From Hericium rajendrae (lineage: Eukaryota; Basidiomycota; Agaricomycetes; Russulales; Hericiaceae), in NCBI GenBank assembly GCA_033439255.1, contig CM065879.1:4098501-4162500 (forward strand): 64,000 nucleotides of DNA, in the 5' to 3' direction. Made by a program: the position numbers and the translations under genes. A model generated the notes under the pieces. That model was given only the letters and a program-made list of their open reading frames with translations, had not been told where the DNA came from and searched no databases. Within the stretch, counting starts at the first letter, position 1, and each line of letters starts with the position of its first letter. Positions 33,301-46,375 of the stretch are shown here, in pieces.

Positions 33301-33804
33301 TAAATTAGTAGTATTATTTGTGATATCAATATAATCTTGATGCATTGAAATATATCTGTGTGATCATATGTTATTCGTTTTAATATGATTGTAGAAAAGA
33401 TTTAAAGTTTTAATAGATTTTATTGCTTTAATATATATATCAGGTTTACATATTAAATATAAGATATATGAGACACATATTGAATGTAGGATATGTGAGA
33501 CATATATTATACATAGGTTATGTGAGACACATATTGAATATAGGATATGTAAGACATATAAGCCTTATAGCTTTAATAGATACTGATAGCTTTCATAGCT
33601 AGTCATACTATCATAGCGACATAGTCAACCCTCATAGCTATGATAGCACTCCATAGCACTCCATAGCATCACCTTTGAGCTTCATAGCACTACATAGCAT
33701 CACCCTTTGGCTATGTGGGCTATACAATAAAGGGCGATACTATGAAGCTAGGAGATCTATGTAGACTTTATAGAGCTATGTATCACTGGCAAATTTTTCA
33801 GATG

Positions 33805-34260
33805 TTGAGAGACAATATTTAGTTTGAAAACAGCATTATATTCTCAATGATACATAGACTACAATATATACACTACTAGAGAAGAAAGCGAAACTAAAAA
33901 GCAAAGACTACCCTATGTGCTCGGCCTCGCGCGCACCGCAGAGTGTGCCGAAAAATGTGAGCCTGCGAGTGCCGCAGGACGGGTGATGGGAGGCTGCGCA
34001 GCGACGGGAGGTGTGCTATGGGAGGTACAGTGGGCATGCACACCTCTCGCAGCCTCGTCGCGCTGCACCGTGCATTGCATCTCGCCCTTGCCCTTGCCCG
34101 GCGCGACGTCGCCCACGGACGTCGAGATGTATGCTGCACTGCATGTGTAGTCGTTGCGCCTGCGGCAGCCGTTCGTGCACATCCATATCAAGGAGAAAAA
34201 TGCGGCGGGCGAGGAGCACCAAAGAGTGTCAAATGCATCCCATGCTCGAGATCCGCGCGC
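33805..34260. other. Unassigned stretch between D0 and LTR fragment
   Basis: The first 100 bases are AT-rich, then GC-rich to 34260. A minus-strand frame (about 34190-33913) contains several cysteines, but I do not recognise it. A partial exon of a host gene cut by the insertions is possible. Confidence 0.35.
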
Positions 34261-36519
34261 TGATATGCCTCAAGCTGTGTTCAGCAACGTCAGACCTCAT
34301 CTCACCATCTCCCATGCAGTTCCCCTTCACTCCCATCCAGCTTCCAGCTCCTCACCCACCAACCCCACTCAGAGCAGTGATGTCCCTCATCTCAGGAGTT
34401 GTCAGCTACTGCAGGCCTCACCGAGGTTTCCTCAAGTTCGCTCCAGATCGTCCTCAGCGGTTTTGGTGAGCCAATCAGGTTGCTGGCATTATGGTACCGG
34501 GTCTGTGTTGTACAGGATGCCTGGATGCCGCCTTTTGATGGTTTTGGACCATAGATGTACCATAGAGCAGCCGAGTCCAAGATCGCCCGAGACCGCCAAG
34601 GGCGAGTTTCTTACTTGTATGGTAGACAGAGTCCCAGCTTCGAATAGAACCCCTCAGTGCACCTTTCCCCCTCAGAGCTCAGACCTCAGAAGTCTCTCTC
34701 ACTGTTGTTCTCATCGTTCTCCGGACTTTAGACAAGTCCGCCCTCTTTAGGCCAGTCCGCCCGCAGCGTCGTTCGTCAGATTCAGTCATATCAGCTGCTT
34801 TTCAGTCCTTTTCTCTAGGATTCGTCCGTCGTATCAGAGACCCGTGTGTCTCGTCGTTCTTCTTGTCATTCTACAGCCGTTCCTCATCCTTCCCAGCCAC
34901 TTATCACCAGATCGCCTCAGACTCGCCCTTATCAAACCAGTCGCTCCATTGTTCCTGCTGCAGTGACCCTCAGCTGCCCTCACCTCACTCCTCACTTGAG
35001 ATACTTGGTCCCCTCGCACCCCCCGGTACTCTGTTGGTTTTGGTTTTGGCTGCCGCCTCCATTCCCAGGGTCCACACATCATTTTGGAGCCCACCGCGAG
35101 GGTTCCATACTCAAAACAGTGAGGGGTGTACCCAGGCGTAGCCTCTATCAGGTCAAGACTGCCATCGAGGTCAGGACATCGCATTTTTGCTCTCTATTGC
35201 ATTCTCGCTCGCTATCGCCTTAGGCGGCCTTGGTGCATTCTTCAAGATCGCCATTGGTTGTCGAGCTTTCCAATCGGTTCTCGTCACCATTCATCGCACC
35301 TGATTGCCTCCTGTCACTTTCCACCATCCTGCCCCTCCCAGAGTCGCTTTTTGTCGCCCAGGACCATTCTCCATCTCTCTCCAGTGCCCTGTACTGGCTC
35401 AGATCATTCTGGGTCATCTCCTATCACCTCTCATCACCTTCTGCCTTTCTTCATCGTCTTTAGGTCATTCCAATCGTCTTTAATCATCCCTTGATCACCT
35501 CAGATCATCTCAGCTCGCCTCAAGGTTGCCTTAGGCGGACTCAGTCCCCAGCATCTCTTACTGCCTAGCATCACTTCTCACTTCGTTTGGTTGCCCCAGA
35601 TCGCATTTTGATGGCATTAGTTGGTCTTCAATCACTCTTGTTTGCCTTTTTAGCACCCAGGATCATCGCCTAGTGCTGTCGCCACAGAGTCGCCAATAGC
35701 GTACTAGGTTGCAGCCAGCTTTCAGCATCTTAGGTCATCCAGGATTGCCCTTATATCCCCTTCGGCGACCTCTTCACACCATTGAGTCATCCCAGCTCCC
35801 TTCTGTTGCTCAGACTCGCCTTGGAGGTGCCTCTGTACCCCATAGCTTGCATTAGCTCCTCCTCCTATCACCTTCCAGTGCTTTGAGTCACTTTTCATTG
35901 CCCCAGGGTTCCTATCGATCACTCCTATCACTGTCTTTCGTTCAGGAGCCGTCTCCCATCGACTTATTGCATTTTGTCTTAGGGAAGGTCGCCCCAGCAT
36001 CCCTAGCACTCTCCATTGGTTGCAGAGGAGTCTTGTTTCTTGCAGGTTGAGCCAGTTGTGTCCAGACCGCTTACAGTCCATCCCAAAGTCACCATTGACA
36101 TTCAGGAGCCTCTCGAGTCACTCTCAGGTCATTTTCTTGGCCCCTTCTTGCTTTCTTTTGTTTCAGATTTCCGCTGGCGATCTTGACTCGCCGTTGGCAA
36201 CATTGGTTGCTTTAGCAGTTTCTCATTGCTTTTTCAGGTCATATTGCCCCAGGAGCACCCCTGGCCCCTTTGGATCATCTCTCCCTATCGCTCATCATTC
36301 TGGTTGCCCCAGAATCGCCTTCTATTGCTTTTGAGCATTTGTCATCGCTTTTGAGCACCTTTCATCGCTTTTGAGCATTCCAGATCATCGGTTATCATCT
36401 CAGATCGTTGTCCACCACCTTGGCTCTTCACTCGTCCCTTCCAATTGTCTCGCATTGCCCTAGTCATAGCAAGATCGCCTCAAAGTTGCTCCTCATCGCT
36501 CCTGATCACCCCTAGTCCC
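34261..36519 (+). mobile_element. Truncated second copy of the LTR element
   Basis: Fossil virus-like element. An 821-bp LTR (34261-35081, TG...CA) nearly identical to those at 26501 and 30880, in the opposite orientation, is followed by the same primer-binding site and about 1.4 kb of leader. Similarity ends near 36519; gag and the second LTR are absent. It is broken: only the upstream third remains. Confidence 0.85.
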
Positions 36520-39500
36520 ACATGAAACAGTCACTTAGTGCATTGAGGTAATGCCAGGTGAACCTGACAAAGTGCCATTGTTGATTGGCCATCCTGCACT
36601 GGCCCGTCCGTCACAATGTAGCAGTCATCCAATGACAGGCCTGCCCTTCCTATGTACCAATGGGTCATTGTCCGGCCTCTAGTCAATTAATCTGTAGTGT
36701 CCATTCATCATTGACCGGCCTGTCCTCTGACGTCCATTGGATCATTGGCTGGCCCACTTGATCCCGCGGGATATCAGTTACTTGGCCCGTCCTCTACTGT
36801 CCATTGGGTCATTGGCTGGCCCATCCCCTTATAATGTCTACTGGTCATTCATCATTGACGGGCCTGTCCTCTGATGTCCAATGGGTCATTGGCTGGCCCT
36901 CTCGATCCCGCGGAATGTCAATTGCTCAGCCGGTTCTCTACCATCCATTGGGTCATCGACAAGCCTGTCCCCTTATAATGTCTACTGGTCATTCATCATT
37001 GACGGGCCCGTCCTCTGATGTCCAATGGGTCATTGGCTGGCCCTCTCGATCCCGTGGAATGTCAATTGCTCAGCCGGTTCTCTACCATCCATTGGGTCAT
37101 CGACGGGCCTGTCCCCTTATAATGTCTACTGGTCATTCATCATTGACGGGCCCATCCTCTGATGTCCCATGGGTCATTGGCTGGCCTGCTCGATCTCGCA
37201 GGTTGTCAATTGCTCGGCCAATCCTCTACCATTCATTGGATCATTGACAGGCCCATCCTCTTACAATTTCTACTGGTCATTGAGTCATTGGCTGGCCCAT
37301 CCTCTTACAATACCACTGCATATTCATCATTGACTGGCCTGTCCTCTGACGTCCAATGGGTCATTGGCTGGCCTGTCCTTTAACAATGTCTACTGTACAT
37401 TCATTATTGACGGGCCCGTTCTCCACTGTCTAATGGGTCATTGGCTGGTCCACTTGATCCTACAAGTTGTCAATTGCTCGGCCCATCCTCTACTGTCCAA
37501 TGGGATGTTATTGGATCTCATGGAATCCTGCCAGACTCTGTCTTAGACATTTTCAGATCCCATGTGATCCCACGGGATTCTGTTTTGGACATTTTCAGAT
37601 CCTATGAGATCCTGTGGGATTCTATCTTAGACATTTTTGAATCCCATGAAATTCCACAGGATTCTGTTTTAGACATTTTTGGATCTCATGGAATTCTGCA
37701 GGATTCTGTTTTAGACATTTTTGGGAATCCCGCGGGATTCTCTTTTGGACATTTTTGGATCCCATGGGATCCTATGGGATTTTGTTTTAGACATTTTTAG
37801 GGATCCTGTGGGATTCTGTCTTAGACATTTTCTGACTGCATGAAATCCCGCAGGATTCAGTTTTAGACATTTTTGGAGATCCCGCGGGATTCTGTCTTAG
37901 ACATTTTCTGACTGCATGAAATCCCACGGGATTCGATTTTAGACATTTTCTAACCACATGAAATCCCATGGGATTTTGTTTTAGACATTTTTAGGGATCC
38001 CACAGGATTCTGTCTTAGACATTTTCTGACTGCATGAAATCTCGCGGGATTCAGTTTTAGACATTTTTGGAGATCCCGTGGGATTCTGTCTTAGTAGACA
38101 TTTTCTAACCACATGAAATCTCACGGGATTCTGTTTTAGACATTTTTAGGGATCCCACAGGATTCTGTCTTAGACATTTTCTGACTGCATGAAATCTCGC
38201 GGGATTCGGTTTTAGACATTTTTGGAGATCCCGTGGGATTCTGTCTTAGTAGACATTTTCTAACCACATGAAATCCCACGGGATTCTGTTTTAGACATTT
38301 TCAGACTACATAAAATCCTGCAAGATTATGTTTTAGATGTTTTTAGATTCATAGGATCTTGTAGGACTCTATGTTAGATATTTTTTGTATTTTATAAAAT
38401 CTTGTCTTAGATGCTTTTGGATTTCATGAGATCAAGTCTTGTAGGATTTTGTCTTAGATACTTTTGAAATTTATAAGGTTTCACCTGAGTTACCATGATA
38501 TTTTGCAAAATGCTGATTTAGTGTCATCTTATGAGATCCAATGGTAATTTATCAATTTGGCAATTATCCAAGAATCTCAAGTTATGCTCAGATCTGACAT
38601 CCAAATTGTTCTATAAGCAATTATGCCAAGTTTAGTACTTAACTATACAATATATCTATATACATTTGCTTCATTTTGTGAGCTGAATTCAAATGTAACA
38701 CTTTTTTACTTATATTAACTGCCAAATATGAAAATGTGTGCTTAAACAACTATATGCACTCTTTGATAGATGATTCCTTAAAATCAATTTGAATATAACA
38801 TGCATTAAGTTATATAAGGACTGGTTGAGGTCATGATACAAATATTATACTTAAAAATTGTACAAATCAGTATATTGCAGTTTTTTATGGTTCAATTGGA
38901 GAATATGTTTAGCAATATATTGGATTAGATGCAGGTTTTTCAGGACCTTTCATATAGTAACATTTTTATATCAATTGGATCAGAATTAACTGAGATATTT
39001 ACAAATTTTTGTTTTACACAAAGCATTTTATCCAGTATTTTGCAGTTTGCAAGTGAGCCAGGACAGCTATGACAGTCAGACCACTTGTCTACCACTCAGA
39101 TGACATTGTACTACACTTCAAGACACATATCACTATTTTTACATATCACTTGTTACTTTGCTATTCTGGTATCTCAGATTGAATTTCTAGATAAATATAT
39201 CTGAGATAGGCAAAGATGACCATTTTTCTGACTCACTGACAATGGTCTGATCTGCATAAGTCAGACTACTTTCAGATGAGTCAGACCACTGTCAATGAGT
39301 CAGAAAAATGACCATGTTTGCTAATGTGAGAAGCAAAAGTCTATAGAACAGAATTCTACAGAATTCCATAAGATCCAAAAGTGTCTAAGATGAGATTTCA
39401 CAAGATTATCCAAAACAAAATCCTGTAATATCCCATGATAGGATCTGAAAGTGTCTAAAACAACATCTCATATAATTTGATCCTATGAAATTTAAAAGCA

Positions 39501-42311
39501 TCTAAGACAAGATTTTATGGGATCCAAAAATGTCTAAGACAGAGTCTGTGAGATTTCATGTAATCTGAAAATATCTAAGACAGAATCATGGGATCTAAAA
39601 ATGTCTAAAACAGAATCTCACAAGATCCTATGGGATCTGAAAACATCTAAAACAGAATTCCGCAGAATTTCATGTGGTCGAAAAATGTCTAAGATAGAAT
39701 CCTACAGGATACCTAAAAATGTCTAAGACAGAATTCCATGGGATTTCATGTGATTAGAAAATGTCTACTAAGACAGAATCCCACGGGATCTCTGAAAATG
39801 TCTAAAACCGAATCCTGCAGGATCTCATGCAGTCAGAAAATGTCTAAGATAGAATCCTGTGGGATCCCTAAAAATGTCTAAAACAAAATCCCGTGGGATT
39901 TCATGTGGTTAGAAAATGTCTAAAATCGAATCCTGCGGGATTTCATGCAGTCAGAAAATGTCTAAGACAGAATCCCGTGGGATCTCCAAAAATGTCTAAA
40001 ACTGAATCCCGCAGGATTTCATGCAGTCAGAAAATGTCTAAAACTGAATCCTGCAGGATTTCATGCAGTCAGAAAATGTCTAAGACAGAATCCTGTGGGA
40101 TCCCTAAAAATGTCTAAAATAAAATCCCATGGGATCCCATGGGATCCAAAAATGTCTAAAAGAGAATTCCGCGGAATCTCTAAAAATGTCTAAAACAAAA
40201 TCCTGCAGGATTTCATGTGGTTAGAAAATGTCTACTAAGACAGAATCCCGCAGGATCTCCAAAAATGTCTAAAACTGAATCCCGCGGGATTTCATGCAGT
40301 CAGAAAATGTCTAAAACTGAATCCCGTGAGATTTTATGCAGTCAGAAAATGTCTAAGACAGAATCCCACAGGATCCCTAAAAATGTCTAAAACAAAATCC
40401 CATAGGATCCCATGGGATCCAAAAATGTCCAAAAGAGAATCCCGCGGGATTCCCAAAAATGTCTAAAACAGAATCCTGCAGGATTCCATGAGATCCAAAA
40501 ATGTCTAAAACAGAATCCTGTGGAATTTCATGGGATTCAAAAATGTCTAAGATAGAATCCCACAGGATCTCATAGGATCTGAAAATGTCCAAAACAGAAT
40601 CCCGTGGGATCACATGGGATCTGAAAATGTCTAAGACAGAGTCTGGCAGGATTCCATGAGATCCAATAACATCCCATTGGACAGTAGAGGATGGGCCGAG
40701 CAATTGACAACTTGTAGGATCAAGTGGACCAGCCAATGACCCATTAGACAGTGGAGAACGGGCCCGTCAATAATGAATGTACAGTAGACATTGTTAAAGG
40801 ACAGGCCAGCCAATGACCCATTGGACGTCAGAGGACAGGCCAGTCAATGATGAATATGCAGTGGTATTGTAAGAGGATGGGCCAGCCAATGACTCAATGA
40901 CCAGTAGAAATTGTAAGAGGATGGGCCTGTCAATGATCCAATGAATGGTAGAGGATTGGCCGAGCAATTGACAACCTGCGAGATCGAGCAGGCCAGCCAA
41001 TGACCCATGGGACATCAGAGGATGGGCCCGTCAATGATGAATGACCAGTAGACATTATAAGGGGACAGGCCCGTCGATGACCCAATGGATGGTAGAGAAC
41101 CGGCCGAGCAATTGACATTCCGCAGGATCGAGAGGGCCAGCCAATGACCCATTGGACATCAGAGGACAGGCCCATCAATGATGAATGACCAGTTGACATT
41201 ATAAGGGGATGGGCCAACCAATGACCCAATGGACGGTAGAGGATCAGCCGAGCAATTGACAACCTGCGAGATCGAGCAGGCCAGCCAATGACCCATTGGA
41301 CATCAGAGGACAGGCCCGTCAATGATGAATGACCAGTAGACATTATAAGGGGATGGGCCAGCCACATCTGAGAAAATCCACATGGCTATAGAGCTCTATA
41401 TAGATTATATAAATGTCATAGGGCCATAGCTATGCCACCTATTCTATAGATGGCCATAGAAGGGGGTCATCTATAGAGTGCTATAGAGCTACTTAGGATA
41501 GCTATAGAGTGCTATGATAGCTATAAAGCTATAAGGAATAGCTATGACAGCTATAGAGCTACAAGACATAGCTATGAAGCTATAAGGGTAGCTATGTAGA
41601 TGATATTCACTACAAATACTATAGATACTCTAATGGTGACAATCAGCTAAATATTCTACATATTTTCAATAGATTATAATGTTAGGATATGTATTTATAG
41701 TCATACCAGACTTAGTAAAAGTATACAAATATCTATATACTGATATAGTAAACCATCTACAAAGATCACACAAAAGATAAAAGATAACAAATATTCATTG
41801 ACTAATTACAACATCACAATATACTACAACATTATACTATATAATATATTAAATAGTAAGAACAATCTAAGACAATATAAGCATTAATCAAGATACATAT
41901 AGAATATTGTAAGACTTACCATCACTATAAAAAGCGGAAAATTTCTAAAACAAATATATATTAGTATTGAAAGATCAAAGAAAACATAATAAAGGTTAAC
42001 AAACTAATAGAAAAGCGAAAATCTACTAGACAATTCATAACACATCAGTATAAGACATAACAACCTTACCTAGTAAGTATACAAAGGTACTGATACAAGT
42101 ATGAAAACATCAGCACAAGACATAAGAGATTAAAGAATAGAAACTTACCTTAATAGAGATAGCAACGATGAGCAACCAACGACGAGCGAGCAACCAGCAA
42201 CGACGAGCGAGCAACCAACGACGACGAGCGAGCAACCAACGACGACGAAGCGTCGACGTGGCAAGACATAGTGGGGATAAAGAGCAAGAGGCAAGGCGCG
42301 TCGCGCGAGCC

Positions 42312-42344
42312 TTATATACGAGTCTCGGGCGAAGCCGAGAATCG
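42312..42344 (-). promoter_or_regulatory. TATA box with upstream hairpin in D1
   Basis: Read on the minus strand, the stem CGATTCTCGG/CCGAGACTCG (one mismatch) precedes TATATAA. Compared with D0, a C-G pair is replaced by T-A. A GTAAGT donor-like site follows near 42148, so a spliced transcript running left is plausible. Confidence 0.5.
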
Positions 42345-42764
42345 TGGCTGCCGGGTGCTGCCGAGTGCCGCGTCAAAGGCTAAGTATTAGATCTGGCTAT
42401 CTTAACCGTGCTACCTAGTAGTATACCGTACGCGTGTTACAGAAGTAGCTCATGTATCTTAGTCGGATTCATAATCCATAGTTAACGTCTTTTTTTCGTA
42501 TTTCTAGCTATTTTATTCGATTTGTTGAGTCTCTTCGCGTATTCGGTGGCTGAAGCACCGAGTTAACGCGTCGAGACTTGTTGAAGTTGTTCCCTCTCAC
42601 TACTCTCCCTCACTAATACTCTCCTTTCTCCTCCGTCTTCCCTCCCTCCCTTCCTCTTTTTTGTCATCTATCGAGCGTCAATACGGCAGGAGTGGGTTCG
42701 GAGTCAGCAGAGGGTGCAGGTAAGTAAAACATGCTTTTCTAATCAGTTCTTCGTGCTAATACAG

Positions 42765-42792
42765 AGTGTCGCTCGAAAACGAGCGACACTCG
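42765..42792. other. Conserved hairpin of the D family (D1 copy)
   Basis: GAGTGTCGCTCG-AAAA-CGAGCGACACTC, a perfect 12-bp stem immediately after an acceptor-like CAG. Confidence 0.7.
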
Positions 42793-44564
42793 TTCTCTTG
42801 ACGCCCCCACGCCCTCCATCAACACCCGCACGCTGCCCGTCGCCCGTCCTACGTCCCCGTCGCCACCTTCGCCGTCTTCGCCGTCAACTCCCCCTTCCGC
42901 CTTTCCAACAACGCCGCCAACCCCCACCTACTGCCCCCCGCGCGCATCCCCAACGCCCCACGCCCAAACCACCCCGTCACCGGCACCCCGGCACCCACCT
43001 TCGCGCGCACGGCGACGGACTACGCACCCGCGGCGTTCCACGCTGTCTGCGCGGTGTTAACGACGCGCGTGGGCCACGTCACCGCCCGTACCGTCGACGT
43101 CCGCCCGCCGTAGAGTCCCGTTGCCACGGCAACGGGACGCGGGACGTCGTTTGTGCGCACGACCCACGGGCCTGCACGTTCGCGTCACGGTACGTGCTCG
43201 CCCCTCACACACCGCGCTCACCCCCCACACCGCGCTCGCGCCCGCAACACAGCCCACAAGACCCTGCGCCCGCAAGACCCTGCGCCCGCGTGCCCCACGC
43301 CTTGTATGTGCGCGCAACGCCTCGCGCCCGCACCTCACACCCACGGCCGCCTGCGTTACATCCCGGCTGTCTGCGCAACGCCCCGCCCGCACGGCCGTCC
43401 GCGCACGCGCATGCCCCCGCACGGCCCCGTCTCGCGGCAACGCGCACGCAATGTCCCGCAGCCCGCGCGCAATGCCCCGCGCCTTCCCCGCATGCGCATC
43501 CCATGGCCCTGCGTGCAACCCCCATGGCTCCGCCCGCGTGCCCAGCGCTTCGCTTATGCGCGCCACGCCCCACCGCCCCGTGCCTGTGCCCAATGCCCCG
43601 CACCCGTGTCGAACACCGCGCGCTCGCGCGCGCCATATGCGCACACGCGTCCTATCCCCGTGCTCGCACCCACGACCATGCCCCGCCCACGCGCGCCGTG
43701 CGTCTTCGCGCTTATGCCCATGCACGCCCATTCGCGCGCCCTCCGCGCCTGCGCTCAACAGGCGCCGGCGTGTTTAACAGGCGCTGGCGCTTGATGGCGC
43801 TTAACGGCATCAGCACCCGCGCCGGCGCTCGACACAGTTATAATTAGAATTCCTGAACTTTTGTACCTAATTTTGATTCAAATAATATAAGTGTGTTTGA
43901 CTACCTTTGGTGTGACCTATATTATATGTATACTCTGGATAATGTCTATAGTTGGTGTGTATCTCATAGATGACATAGCACATAGCTTACACTTACAATG
44001 TGATATAGTGGATATAGGCTACATAGGCTACATAGCAGGTAGAGACATATCTATAGCTCCTATAGCTGTGCTAACTAGCTATATAGACCTACATAGATGG
44101 CATAGATGGCTATATAAGCTATATAGCTACTATAGACCTATATATCTATAGAAGTCATGTATATAGCTTCTCATAGCTTAGATAATTGTGACTGGTAGCT
44201 ATATAAATTTGAGATTTTTCAGATGCAATGACCCAATGGACGGTAGAGGACGGGCCGAGCAACTGATATCCCGCAGGATCAAGTGGGCCAGCCAATGATC
44301 CAATGGACGTCAGAGGACAGGCCGGTCAATGATGAATGGACACTACAGATTAAATGACTAGAGGCCGGACAATGACCCATTGGTACATAGGAAGGGCAGG
44401 CCTGTCATTGGATGACTGCTACATTGTGACAGACGGGCCAGCGCAGGATGGCCAATCAACAATGGCACTTTGTCAAGCTCGTCTGGCATTCCCTCAATGC
44501 ACTAAGTGACTGAACATACTCCCGTAACTCTCGTCTTTCTCTTCTACATTAAATCCTCGAAAAA

Positions 44565-45409
44565 ATGACCCTTTTCCTTCCAAAACGAGACCGCTGCATC
44601 GTTCTGGACTGTGGTTGTGATGGCTTTGTTTTCCAATCTCCTGACAACTCCATCTGTTATGTGAGTTTTATATTGCATTTGTCTAACTTTCGATCCTTAC
44701 TTTAGATAGACCCCAGCTGATCCGGCTGAGGAGTGCGCCTGCGGCCACTCTTGGTTCTCTCATGCATCGCAATCTCTGCAGGCAGAACGTGCTATCTTCC
44801 TCTCCGATAATCCTCAGCAAGCTGCTCTAAAAGCAGAAATGCAGAAACGCAGCAGTCATGCTGCTTCGTCTTGTGCGGGGTTCTTTTCGGTGCGCATGTA
44901 TACTTCGACTTCAAGAGCCTGTTTAAATTCTGTTGTTAGAATGCTACGACTTGGCACTTGAAGATAGCCTGCGTGTGTGGCGCTCGATGGACTGTACACC
45001 AGCAGCGTCCTGGACCAGATCCAGCACCCGTTATCATGGCTGGGTCTACTATGGCTGGGTCTACGGCTGGATCTACCGAACGGTATGACTTTATTCTCAA
45101 ATATCTTATCTCCAATCTCACTTCTTCTTGCTCACCGTGTTCAGCACTCAGGTTCCAAACCCCCAATTTGCTGCGCCACCATTTTCTGCATATACCACTG
45201 CTCGTCTCATTACCGCTAGTCCTCCTGCAGCTAGTACGAATGATCGACGAACTGACCATTACCGTCGCGTTAATGAGGCCATGGCTCGTCCTACAGTTGG
45301 ACCCACTCGTTCCAACCAGCCTGTTCACCGTCTTGGAAGCCGAGGCAGAATGTCTCAGATCTCCGTCCCTCACACCGTGCCGGCTGTTACACCGCCAGTG
45401 CACTTCATG
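44565..45409 (+). pseudogene. 5' part of a HECT-like gene, split by D2
   Basis: ATG at 44565 lies 52 bp from the end of element E. Exons about 44565-44660, 44711-44890, 44941-45083 and 45146 onward encode a cysteine/histidine-rich start: CIVLDCGCDGF, ECACGHSWFSHA, then WHLKIACVCGARWTVHQ. The spacing suggests zinc binding. A Ser/Pro-rich linker follows. The frame is cut by D2 at 45410. The second part resumes at 48451. The gene may be a host gene or the cargo of an older element. I do not know its substrate. Confidence 0.5.
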
Positions 45410-46342
45410 CATCTGAGAAAATCCACATGGCTATAGAGCTCTATATAGATTATATAAATGTCATAGGGCCATAGCTATGCCACCTATTCTATAGATGGCC
45501 ATAGAAGGGGGTCATCTATAGAGTGCTATAGAGTTACTTAGGATAGCTATAGAGTGCTATGATAGCTATAGAGCTACAAGACATAGCTATAAAGCTATGA
45601 GAGTAGTTATGTAGAATATATTCACTATACACATTATGCAGAATATATTTGCTACAGATGTCATGAATGCTCTAGTGGTTACAATTAGCTGAGTCCTCTA
45701 CATATTTTTGATAGACTACAATGAATTTAAGTCATACTAGACTTAATATGACTTTATAAGTATCTACATATTGATAAAATAAACCATTCACAAATCTCAC
45801 ACAAAAGATAAAGAAGAGCAAGATATTTCATTGACTAATTACAACATGATGATACTCTACAACATTATATAACACAACAAACTAAATATTTGAAAACTCT
45901 AAAACAACATGAACATTAGTCAACATTAATATGAAACACTATAAGACTTACCATTACTACAAAAAAGCGAAATTCTCTAGGAAGACATTAATATTAGAAG
46001 ATAACAAAGATAATATATAAAAGCTTACCAAACTAACAAAAAGCGAAAACCCACAAGACAATCTCAAGACATTAGTAAAAGACATAGAATAGCTTACCTG
46101 GTAAGCATACAAAGGTACTGTAACAAGTATGAAGACATCAGCACAAGACATAAGAGACTAAGAATAGAAGCTTACCTTAATAAAGATAGCAACGATGAGC
46201 AACAAACAGTGACGAACGAGCGAGCAATGATGATGAGCAAGCGAGCGACGACGACGAGCACACAAGCGACGACGACGAAGCGTCGACGTGGCAGGACATG
46301 GTGGGGATAAAGAGCAAGAGGCAAGGCGCGTCGCGCGAGCCT

Positions 46343-46375
46343 TATATACGAATTCCGGGCGAAGCCGAGAATCGT
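46343..46375 (-). promoter_or_regulatory. TATA box with upstream hairpin in D2
   Basis: Minus-strand TATATAA preceded by the stem CGATTCTCGG/CCGGAATTCG (partly wobble-paired), in the same place as in D0 and D1. Confidence 0.45.

Larger units (their letters stand above)
25751..33804 (-). mobile_element. DNA element D0 (split by an LTR retroelement)
   Basis: It begins CATCTGAAAAATC at 25751 and ends AATTTTTCAGATG at 33804. The flanking dinucleotide TT is duplicated (25749-25750, 33805-33806). Without the inserted LTR element it is about 2.85 kb, matching D1 (2861 bp) and D2 (3041 bp). Both ends carry subterminal CTATAG/CATAGC repeats. Inside are a TATA-containing hairpin, a CT/GA-rich tract, a second hairpin and a GC-rich low-complexity segment, in the reverse order to D1 and D2. 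No transposase was recognised. Short terminal repeats, subterminal repeats and a 2-bp duplication recall CACTA-type elements, but the ends are not CACTA, so the superfamily is open. Confidence 0.8.
41365..44225 (+). mobile_element. DNA element D1, inserted in E
   Basis: Ends are CATCTGAGAAAATC and GAGATTTTTCAGATG, with CA duplicated at 41363-41364 and 44226-44227. Left to right: subterminal CTATAG repeats, AT-rich stretch with intron-like spacing read leftward, TATA box with hairpin (minus strand), CT-rich tract, GTAAGT...CAG intron-like block, hairpin, GC-rich low-complexity segment, and right subterminal repeats. Open frames through the GC-rich segment occur in several phases at once, which reflects composition more than coding. 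Confidence 0.85.
36528..44512. mobile_element. Giant palindromic DNA element E (contains D1)
   Basis: The ends are perfect inverses for at least 21 bp starting CAGTCACTTAGTGC, and inverted similarity continues inward for about 2 kb. The dinucleotide AA flanks both ends (36526-36527, 44513-44514). Left and right landmarks sum to 78177 (for example 37441 with 40736, 37162 with 41015). The outer ends sum to 81040, larger by exactly D1 plus its duplication (2863), so the arms are equal in length once D1 is removed. The arms are built of about 138-bp units containing GGGTCATTGGCTGGCC and about 35-40-bp units containing TTAGACATTTTTGGATC. The AT-rich centre (38.5-39.3 kb) holds a smaller palindrome at about 39218-39313. 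No coding frame is convincing. Confidence 0.85.

Noticed and set aside
33913-34191. Cys-containing minus-strand frame between D0 and the LTR fragment
   Set aside because: Possibly a host exon, but no motif I recognise and no splice partners; left unassigned.
37441-37800. Repeat-encoded frame of 119 codons, identical on the other arm at 40377-40736
   Set aside because: It reads through about 35-40-bp tandem repeats in both arms of the palindrome. The identity is explained by the inverted repeat, not by a protein.
37530-38480. CRISPR-like regularly spaced repeats
   Set aside because: Units are contiguous and degenerate without unique spacers, lie in a eukaryotic element, and have no cas genes nearby.
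42714-43847. Long open frame of 377 codons in D1 (and the 365-codon counterpart at 46901-47998 in D2)
   Set aside because: The DNA is very GC-rich and repetitive, other frames on both strands are open over the same stretch, and the product is Pro/Arg/Ala/His low complexity. D1 and D2 do not conserve the protein.
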